From NCBI GenBank assembly GCA_963970005.1, contig CAXAMN010027484.1, forward strand, positions 463,540 to 527,539: a stretch of DNA of 64,000 nt, given 5' to 3'. The translations under genes were made by a program, and so were the position numbers. This DNA comes from Durusdinium trenchii (Eukaryota > Sar > Dinophyceae > Suessiales > Symbiodiniaceae). The notes beneath the pieces are model-generated. The model was not told the origin of the DNA, did no database searches, and saw only the letters and a list, made by a program, of their open reading frames with translations. The number at the start of each line of letters is the position of its first letter. Position 1 is the first letter of the stretch. This document shows positions 56,075-64,000 of the stretch, one piece after another.

Positions 56075-58399
56075 CTAAAGGGCAAAAAGTCCCAGGTGCG
56101 TGGCGAAGGCCTCGGGCATTTCCGTGTCCTTCAGCTGCTCCACCAGGTCCAACACAAGCCTCTTGGGTCCCTGCACCACGGCCTGCTGGGGTGAAGGAGG
56201 ATGAAGGTGTGGGAGAAGCACCGGGGAAGGTGTGGGATGGCCAGGGAAGGCGAGGGGAGGCTTGGCGGCTTGGGGTGGAAACCATCAGATTCGGGTGAAC
56301 ACAAGTGCTTGCACTATGTCGCACTGATAGGTTCACAAGACCCCTCAGCTTTCTTTCTTCCTTCTATCCAGAAAGTCCCACTGGCGGGTTCCTCACGTCA
56401 AAGAACTTCTGGCTGAACCTGGCACAGTTCATATAGCAATTCCATGCAATTCCTGGTGGCTCCGAGAGAAAAACACCTCAACGCCATGTGTTCCTCACCA
56501 TCCAAACACTCCAAACACTCCTGGCAAAGCTACGTACACATTGACTCGGGGTCCATGTACAGGTCATCCAAACATGGAGTATTTGGGACCAAGCACGACG
56601 CGGCCACGTCACAGTTATACAACGCCACGGCCAGAATTCGGGCGGTGGGACGCTACCTGGGACGTAATTTGGGACATAACAAACCCCAGGGATCCAGTCG
56701 TACCTTCTCAGAAGGTGAGGACGGAGACACTGTTATGTAGGTGCCAGGAGGCTCCAAGTACCTTCTGAGAAGGCACGGCTGGATCCCTCGGGAAAGAGTA
56801 GAGGAGTGAGTTCGGCCCCACATGTTTGGGCGACGGGCTCCCTATGGATTGTTCAAAGCATCTCCAATCGTCCAACCGGAGCAGCTGTGCAGCGCTTTCG
56901 TATGCTCAGTGCAACCGGGGCAGCTGTTGCACCGTGGAAACGGACCACGAGCCAGGCGACTCAGGGCAGCTCTTGTATCCATAGGACTGGAATAGTTGCA
57001 TAGATTTACCACACATGTTTACCAGTTTTTTACCCTATTATGAAGATGACCCATCCACGTCAGTAACTATTCCATACGTCAGTCACTCCCTTCGTCGAGC
57101 AGCGCGATCGACGTGTCACGCCTGAGCCCAAACGTTCTGCACCACCACTCGGGTGGCCGGCAGCAAGGCGCCCCGCTGCAGCGCCTCCCGCGCGGCGGCC
57201 GCGGCTGCCACGGTGTGGGATTCGATCGACATGAGGTGCCCCAAACAGAGCCAAAAGCGCAACCTGGATGGACAGGCTGTGTCTTTTTGGACCGTGACAG
57301 CGTGACACTTGTTTGGAACACCGGCAGATTTGGGGACATACTAGAAAGGCCTTTACTCAAAATAGGGGTCATTCATGGTCATTCTAGGGTGCAGTGGATT
57401 TCAACAAGAGCAACTCAACAAAAAAGATCCTGCAGATTTCATGATATGCTAGGAAGAGCGAGGTGAAAGCCGTTACTTCATATGCCGAATCCATCGGCGC
57501 ACCAGCCTTCGATTCTCCAAGTGACTGCTGCCCATGGGCCTCTCCATGCGGAGACCCTTCGACCGGCAATGAATCCTTCAACTTCAGCAGCTCCTCCATC
57601 ACTTCAGCCTTTCCCTTCGGCCAAACGCTTCCCTCTTCGCGCACGGGGCATGCGACTTCTGCAGCGCGCGCCGCGATGAGTTGCAGCGCTGGATGATCCG
57701 GCGCCAGGTGCCGCGCGTCGCGCGCGGCCGCGTGGACCGCCAGCAGCGCGAGCGGCCGTGCAGAGGCGTTGGGCCGGCGCAGGAGACGCGCGGCCAGGGA
57801 GCTACAGAGGCTGGAGGAGGAGAACACGCTGCGAAGCACCTTGCGGAGAATGGCAGTGCTTTTGGAAGGTGTATGGCCAAAGATTCATGTCTGGATGCGG
57901 CAGGATGCGGGTTGCGATTCTAGATCGGTGGATTTCAGCGAGTGTTCATCGGTTTTAGTAGCAAATGGATTAGGTCGGTGTGTTCTTTCAGTAGACGTAT
58001 TAAATGTGACCGTTCCCTTAGGTTTAAACGTCGGTTTTGCATGGGATAAACGTATCTTTCCGGGCAGATGACGAAGAACAAATGGGATTGGAAGACTTAC
58101 AATTGAAGGAACATGACACATCCATGTCTGTAACATTCTGTAACTATTCCGGCAGTCCCATGCAAGAATTCTTCCGGTCAAAGAGCTATAGTTAGTTAGA
58201 CCTCATTGTACTGGAGCTATAAGTCATATCCAAAACACCACCCCCAATAACTGAGGTTTTCAGGAGGCTGGAAACTGGAAGGATTCCAGTCTGGATGGAG
58301 CTCGCTGTGACTGGTTGGACATCCACGTCCTTCACGTCTGACTGCCTCTTCGGGGGCATCCTCCAGAAGCGCCGCAGCAGCGGAAAGAGCTCCCTTCAC
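56075..58399 (-). CDS. Unrecognised helical protein gene, 3' part (four exons)
   Basis: The last two exons join cleanly. 57263-57122, after CTGTCCATCCAG, gives LRFWLCLGHLMSIESHTVAA, EALQRGALLPATRVVVQNV and WAQ up to a CAG|GCGTGA donor. 56185-56075, after CCTTCACCCCAG, gives QAVVQGPKRLVLDLVEQLKD and PEAFATHLGLFAL, then stop TAG (56077-56075). Upstream, about 57860-57465 gives SLAARLLRRPNASARPLAL, HLAPDHPALQLIAARAAEVA and KAEVMEELLKLKDSLPVEG. 58399 to about 58331 gives VKGALSAAAALLEDAPEEAV with a GA donor. Ala/Leu-rich helices suggest a HEAT, armadillo or TPR-like scaffold, but I do not recognise the family. Phase between the upstream exons was not settled. These exons are GC-rich compared with their introns. 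Confidence 0.5.
56693..56792. repeat. Fold-back element family A, copy 13 (in an intron)
   Basis: CCCCAGGGATCCAGTCGTAC to CACGGCTGGATCCCTCGGG, with GAGGACGGAGACACTG inside. Lies in the last intron of the minus-strand gene. Confidence 0.75.
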
Positions 58400-58877
58400 C
58401 TGGCGGACGGAGCGGTCCAAAACCAGCGGAGCTCCCAACAAACAGGCAGGACCCGACAGGTTCGGGTGGGTGGCTGGGTGCGACTCATAGACACCGGTAT
58501 GACCGAGTCGACTCAGAGACACCGGTATTTGCGAGTTTCGGAGGGGGGGTCATAGATGTCAGAGATTTCCGGAAGAATCCCCTTCATCTTACTCTCCCAG
58601 AGGCGACCCGAACTCGGCCCCGAACCAACTGCTACATGTTGGTGAAGGCTCCATTTCACCCTGGCTGGTTTCCTGTCATGTCACCCTGGCGAACTGAAGG
58701 TCCTTTCTGAGCCTTTGGGCTGGGTAGCTCTTGGGACCCATCGACCTCCCACCGGAAGAGCGGTCGAGCCAACCACACCCCAACTGATCCAATGGATCTA
58801 GGGGCTAGAAGCTTTGCAAGGAACCGAGCACCATCCCCTTTCCATTAATGGAGGAAGGCACCACCTAGGATCCATTA

Positions 58878-59035
58878 CCCAAACACTCCATGCATGCCAT
58901 ATTTGCCGACCAGTCGCAAAGGTGTGCCACAGTTGGAGGATAGGCACCCCTTTGTGACTCATTGGTAAATTTATAACATATTGGGATGGTTTGGCGGGTC
59001 AATGGTGCGGCATCTATTGCACATGGAGCCTTTGG
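58878..59035. repeat. Family B element interrupted by a family C element
   Basis: Left end CCCAAACACTCCATGC and right end ACATGGAGCCTTTGGG are family B; the typical GGGATGGTTTGGCGGGTCAA loop is at 58983. Between the left arm and the loop sits CGCAAAGGTGTGCC ... GGCACCCCTTTGTGAC ... TTGGTAA (58916-58969), half of a family C element. Confidence 0.65.
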
Positions 59036-60356
59036 GATCTGGTGCCCCAAAAATGGCCCCAAAGCACCGGCACCCGGTCTTCGGGCCAACCGCGCGCGGT
59101 CTCGCACTGCTCTGCTGCGGGTGTGGTTTGGGGCAAACCCGGTGTCTTGCTCCGCGCCGTTCGACGCCTTCTTCAGTCCTGGCCACAGTTGAAGGAACTC
59201 ACTGGACCTCGGGCTTCCGACCGACAAAGGGCCGATGTGATGGACCCGGATGGAACCTCCATACCCAAAAATGAGAGACGGGACGCGCGCGAAGGTGTTT
59301 TGGGGAAGCTGAAGGGTGCGTTTGCTCAAATGCCACCGCCCCGGCTGGAGCCATGTGTTTTTGTTTGTTTATGACATGTGAATATGACCATGTGTTTAAA
59401 CTCTTTGGAAGTCATGATATGACATGTGGATTTCTTGGATCACAAGGAATGAAGTTCGATCCAGTTCGAGCTCTTTAAAGGCTCAGTTCGAGCACCGTCT
59501 TTGGCGAACATGCTTGACCCGCTTTGGGCTTTGGGCTCCTGGCCGCCCCCTCCGTTTCGGTTCGATGGTGGGAGCCCTAGGGTGATAGAATTGATGAGAG
59601 CATTCAATCAACTCTTTTTTTATGCTTATACATGCATATACCGCCATGTACCCTCGGTCCCCAATGCTGCATGCGCCGCATGCTGCTTCCAGCATTTCTC
59701 TTGACCCATTGGCTGACAGTTGAAGATGCACCTCACTGCACTGAAGGGGAACAACCAATTGATCAAAACTGGATCGTCCAAAGAACGAGATTTGGCTTCA
59801 CAAACTTGACACATCCCAGACCAGATGGATGGACATGGAGTACATGTATGTATCTGTATAGTGATTATTCTATATCATTCCAGTCCCATTAGTCATGTCT
59901 GGGCATGTTCACTTTGATGTGTCCAAGATGTTCCAAGGATCATCCTGTGGGAGGTGGCTTAGCCAGCCTATCCCATGTTTGCAGGCATTCGGACCCTCTG
60001 TGATCTCTTCGCCACGGTTTCACCACCTCTTCCTGATTTGAGTCACTTCCCAAACGGAAAAAAACGCTTCACACCAACGGCCCGGTTGAAGAACTCGTGA
60101 CCGAACGCAAAAAGGACGAAAACGACGAAGGTCCTCATGTGGAGGTGCGGGGGACTATTCACAGCACCATGCCGTTCATGGCACCATGCATGGCTTCAGA
60201 GTGGTGACTTCGAAACAATAGTGTGAATCCCCCCAACCCTTCACTTCTCCAAATGGTCTCCCTGAGGCCCAAACCCTCCTCCAAGCTGGCCCAAGCAGGA
60301 GACTGCTGCCTGTGAATGCGCCGTTCTCATCTCTGACACTCCCTGAGATCACCATG

Positions 60357-60400
60357 CCCTGGGGATCCAGTCGTACCTTCGAAAGGTACGACTGGACCCG
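60357..60400. repeat. Minimal family A hairpin, copy 14
   Basis: Perfect 13-bp arms (60367-60379 CCAGTCGTACCTT and 60383-60395) with a 3-base loop CGA. This is the shortest form of family A and shows its core. Confidence 0.85.
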
Positions 60401-61414
60401 ACCCTGGGCCCTATACTCGACCACCGACCACTGTGTGTGTCTGAAGAGACCGTGCCCTCAGAGGGTGGCAGTGGATCCATACCCTAAGGGTCTAGGACCA
60501 TCCGAATCGGATGGTCTTGGAGGTGAGTTCGTACTTCCTGAGAATGGTCATCGGTGCCAAAGGACATCCTCAGGATAGTTCTGGACCCTTAGGGATAGGT
60601 ACGGAGCAGCACCACCTGTTTGGCATTCGGATTTCATGGTCCTCCGAACTCGTTGCCATGGCACGTCGATGATTCCACAATCCAGGGAGGTACTCTTTTT
60701 GGGAGCGCCCTCTTGCCAGCCAAATCCAGTCGTTTGGGGCGAACAATCCCTATAGAGGCCAGAAAAAAAAAAACTCATGTCAATTGGAATTGACCAATAC
60801 AAAAAAAACAATCATGAGGTCCAAAAGGACCAGGCTTTACCGGGTCAGACTGAGTCCCTGTGTGGTTCCATGGTTCCATCTGGCGGCAGCCCTTCTACCC
60901 GGCCGGTGCGGGCTCCATCCTGGTAGGAGACCAAAATGGCAGGAAAAACTTTTGAACCAAATGGGTCGGATGGCTAGGACACCAAAACGGCAGTGTGAAG
61001 CATGTTTGGAGGCTTCATGGACTCCATATCATATTGGATCTGCAAAGCTACGCCAGGTGTTCACCCTCATAAGCACACCAATCCGCGGCTCAGATAGGGC
61101 ACCTTCTGAGAATCACATGTTCAGGAGTCCTGTTCAGGAGCTGCCGAATGTGGAAATGACCATCTTCCTTCTGCCTCTAACCCCCCTGGCTAGGTCACCA
61201 ACCGACCAACGCCTCAGGAGACTCAGACCTGGTAACACCTATCTAGGCAAAGGTCTCGTGACTCGTTCCTCGCGTTTGGTTCATCGCCCAGGTGCTGCTA
61301 CGACAGAGCGCTCCTCACCTCGGAAGAAACTAACACAGCAGCTCCACCAGCGGCACCAAAGGCACTCTGAGCTCACTCCGTTCGGACCATTGATGGGGGA
61401 AAATAAAGGTTAAC

Positions 61415-61545
61415 CATGGTTTAGTAACCTGCTTCTTCTACCTCTTCTCGTGAAAGATGGGGGTGCCACCAGTCCCCCAAATAGAGGTTTTGCAGCTTAT
61501 CCACGTACTTCTTGGGTATGAGAGATACCTTTTGTGGGCCTGGCC
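61415..61545 (-). repeat. Dispersed repeat family F, copy 3
   Basis: On the minus strand CTCATACCCAAGAAGTACG, AAGCTGCAAAACCTCTATTT, GGGGACTGGTGGCACCCCC and AGAAGAGGTAGAAGAAGC match copies 1 and 2 in order. Confidence 0.4.
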
Positions 61546-62222
61546 GTAGAGAACGCACTTCGCACTTCGGGTTCGACTCGCATGATTCATCCTTAAGGGG
61601 TGTATACCCGTTTGGGCAGGCTGACCTTCGTTTCGGTTCAGTGCCTTCTGAGCATTGTTAGTTGGCCAGCAGCCCTATACCAGGACCTTCTAGGAGCCCT
61701 ATACCAGGACCTTCCAACACCCGTTGATTAACGTCTAGGAGTCTAAGAGGCGATTTATGGACACCTCTTGGAAGGTCGGAACATGAATCAACATGATGAC
61801 CTCTACATCAACCTGATCCACCAAACGCCTCACCCTGATCCGTCGGGGCCGGTCGTGTCGATCGAAAACCCGAACGACTCGACTCGACTCGACTCTTCAG
61901 ATCACCCGTTGTTTGGTTCACCCGTTGGCCCGTTGGATGCCAGTTGAGGATTCAACTTGACTCAACATTTGGGAGCCCTCCAAAACACTCCACACAGATC
62001 CAAAAAATATATATACACAGCACCTGACTCTACAGGTCACCACCCGCGACTTTTAAGTCTCCAAAAGCCACCACAGGAGACCTGTTGGAGGGTCCTGGTA
62101 GACAAAAATAGATGAAATATAAAAAAACATGGTCTGTTAATCTAACCCCATTCACGGACCTTTCTTCTATAGACCTTGGAATGAGATCGACCCAAGCATC
62201 CAGAAAAGAAGAACAACCACAC

Positions 62223-62325
62223 ACCAGGAGTCACAAAGGGGTGCCGAACTTGGAGGTAGTCGGGGTGCCCAGCTACTCCACTCACTTAGGGACCAATCAC
62301 CACCCCGACATGTGACCCCTGGCAG
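62223..62325. repeat. Fold-back element family C, copy 4 (opposite loop orientation)
   Basis: ACCAGGAGTCACAAAGGGGT at the left and CATGTGACCCCTGGCAG at the right. The loop holds CCACTCACTTAGGG, the reverse complement of that in copies 1-3. Confidence 0.7.
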
Positions 62326-62884
62326 TCGCAGCTTAGCTTCATACCTGCTCCATCGACTGGATATGCGCTTTCCGATCGCTTTTCATCGATCCAAGGAGCT
62401 GTTCTTGGCCCATTCCAAGAGGATCCGCCGGAGCTCCACAACGGTGGTGGCCTGAAGCAGCGAGTGAGCCAAAGCAAAAGCCGTGAGTGCAGCCTCGGAT
62501 GCCTGTTTTGATGCAGTGAATCATACCAAGGGATTCAATCAGTAAGGTTTTACATCTATCTAATCAAAAAACTGCAAATCGATTTTTGGGGTATGGTCTT
62601 GGGTCGTTTGGCTCTATTTTGGAGGGGTCACTCCGGTTCTTGCTTTTTGGAGGAGAGACACGATTGATTCAAAGCGTCGTCTTGCAACTCGTTGGAATGG
62701 TCGTTTGATGTCGTTGCCGGCCGCCAACGTTCAGACTCCCTCAAGCTTCCCTCTGGCCCGGGGCCAATCCGATCTCGTAGACTAGACTCTTGATGAACTA
62801 AAAGCAGCCAATATGAAGGTGTATGTGTTTGTTCAAGCCAACTGGACAAAGGTTTATCAATCAAGAGATCTGTACATGAACATC

Positions 62885-63015
62885 TTGGGAGACTTCCACC
62901 CGCTGCGCCATGCCACCACGGCCTCGATGGCGATCGCCTGGATGGCCTCCAGAACTGCGAGGCGTTCTGCCGCACTCTGGGAGGCCTGGTGGGAGCTGCG
63001 GCTCGACCCGACTTA
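62885..63015 (-). CDS. Possible exon, helical segment
   Basis: The minus frame SQSAAERLAVLEAIQAIAIE then AVVAWRSGWKSPK reads as an amphipathic helix and is better than the Arg/Pro-rich alternatives in the other frames. It could be a 5' exon of the gene ending at 56075, 4.5 kb away, but nothing proves this. Confidence 0.35.
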
Positions 63016-63135
63016 CGACACCTTCCAGAGAACTCTTGGGTAGGGACGCACGTCCTTGACAAAGGATCCAATTCCTAGAAAAAGATGAAAAAGCAAGACC
63101 CAGGAACCGGAGTGAAAACCATGATCTTTCTGTTT

Positions 63136-63203
63136 CTAGGGCTCCAGTCGTACCTTCTGAGAAGGTGTTTGGGGTGGGTTTGGAGGGTCCAAATACCTGA
63201 CAG
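63136..63203. repeat. Fold-back element family A, copy 15 (partial)
   Basis: CTAGGGCTCCAGTCGTACC, CTTCTGAGAAGG and GTTTGGGGTGGGTTTGGAGG; the right arm is cut after CCAAATACC. Confidence 0.6.
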
Positions 63204-63602
63204 AGCAGATTATCCCATGGTTTTCATTCTTACATTCATCCCCCGAAGCACCCCGATGTAGGTAAATATGTCAGCTCCCATTAGCCGGGTCACTAGATGG
63301 ATCCTGAAAACACATACCATAGGCTTCAGCGTCCGCTGAAAAAGTAGGCCAAGCAAGGAAAACCGAGTTTTCTATCTAAAAACCGGGTTTCTCAAAATCA
63401 GCCCTGCCAGACAACATTGCAAGTCTATGACATGTTTGTAACACATGTTCACAAACCACGACAAACCTGAGATGTATCCAAAAGTGTCCCACCCAGCGCA
63501 CACATTTCTTGACACAGGCCGCACAAGTGCGTTCACATTGGTCTAACTCCCACCAATGTACCCCATTTCCATCCAAGCTTTGAAAGCGCACAGCATAGCA
63601 CG

Positions 63603-64000
63603 TTCTAGTGCTGCGCACTGACTTTTCTTGAAATTCTGCACACTCTGCCAATCATGTCTTCGTCACACTGCACGGCGTGGGCAAGCGGGTTTAATACCCA
63701 CTGACATGTCTCTGCAGTGGTAATCAACTCATCCATGATGTGATGAATGGGATGCATTTTCGGCATCATGATGAAGTAGGCTTGGCCAGCTTCGTACGCC
63801 ACCATGGCAGCTTGGGCAAATTTCTGCAAAAAGCGTCGACCTTGGATTCCTATGGATTTGGCAGTGGAGCTTGCCAGCCACAGGTCCAAGGAGTAGAGAC
63901 GGGTCAGGGCTCCGTTCATGTCCTCATTGGCTTCCTTGCAAAGACGGAGCAAGCGCAAAGTCACACTATCCCCTGTCAAATCATTGGAGCTCAACCAATG
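63603..64000 (-). CDS. Uncharacterised dinoflagellate-type protein, 5' truncated by window edge
   Basis: Open on the minus strand from the window edge to a TAG at about 63605. It reads LLRLCKEANEDMNGALTRLY, AKSIGIQGRRFLQKFAQAAM, VAYEAGQAYFIMMPKMHPIH and CDEDMIGRVCRISRKVSAQH. Past the stop the same frame continues weakly (NVLCCALSKLGW), so the stop may be a mutation and the gene a decaying copy. The pattern PKxHxxHHI ... CDEDxIGRxxRxSRxVS recalls a repeated family of dinoflagellate proteins that I think is linked to mobile elements, but this is from memory and no domain name is claimed. The protein start lies beyond the window. Confidence 0.55.

Larger units (their letters stand above)
59036..62222. 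other. Mostly non-coding stretch with repeat pieces
   Basis: Family A halves occur at 59568-59582 and 60480-60600. A plus-strand frame at 59130-59340 (LLRAVRRLLQSWPQLKELTG) and a minus-strand frame over the same bases both look partly protein-like and cannot be resolved. The 209-codon frame at 60784-61413 has no splice or domain support. A (CGACT)n patch lies at 61871-61893. Confidence 0.3.

Noticed and set aside
60784-61413. 209-codon plus-strand frame
   Set aside because: No domain, mixed composition, starts in an A-rich run and overlaps a family F repeat at its end.
1-64000. CRISPR array, bacterial operons, rRNA, tRNA, riboswitches
   Set aside because: None seen. The regularly spaced repeats are minisatellites or fold-backs, and the gene structure is eukaryotic.
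1-64000. Dinoflagellate spliced-leader relic (retroposed cDNA mark)
   Set aside because: No match to a CCGTAGCCATTTTGGCTCAAG-like core was noticed before any gene, so no retroposed host gene is claimed.

Overview
The window reads as nuclear DNA of a dinoflagellate, most likely of the Symbiodiniaceae/Suessiales type. This is inferred from gene structure: short exons in long introns, introns that begin with GT, GC or GA rather than GT alone, AG|G acceptors, dense short fold-back repeats, GC near 50% outside one AT-rich block, and many degenerate retroelement pieces. No spliced-leader relic, rRNA or tRNA was seen. Long open frames are few because most genes are split; apart from the retroelement, the genes below were found by reading exon by exon and joining in phase.

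Layout. 1-4451 (+): 3' part of a WD40-repeat protein gene with a retroelement relic in an intron. 4990-5935 (+): two possible exons of a second gene. About 6960-20380: a 13.4 kb AT-rich island. Inside it sits a 7.03 kb non-LTR retrotransposon (10239-17269) with a 13-bp target-site duplication and a (TGAAA)3 tail. It carries endonuclease, reverse transcriptase, C2H2-like zinc fingers and a ubiquitin-specific-protease (USP) domain. A decayed, inverted relative of its 3' half lies at 18130-19240. 20.4-31 kb: mostly non-coding, with fold-back repeats and a few exon candidates. 31124-34683 (-): a dihydrofolate reductase gene in six small exons that join in phase. 35-42 kb: almost no recognisable coding sequence. 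42.8-51.9 kb (-): exons of a SpoU/TARBP1-like RNA 2'-O-methyltransferase and several exon candidates that may be its upstream part. 52.6-53.5 kb (-): a DXD glycosyltransferase-like gene beside three tandem arrays. 56075-58400 (-): 3' part of an unrecognised helical protein gene. 62.9-64 kb (-): one further exon and a coding segment running off the window.

The unusual system here is the retrotransposon. Its reading frames overlap, and it ends in a USP domain that keeps the Cys, His and Asp boxes. The older copy preserves the same -1 frame relation between the third frame and the USP frame but has lost the catalytic Cys. The host genes (WD40 protein, DHFR, RNA methylase, glycosyltransferase) have unrelated jobs; from about 23.5 kb rightward the better-supported genes are all on the minus strand.
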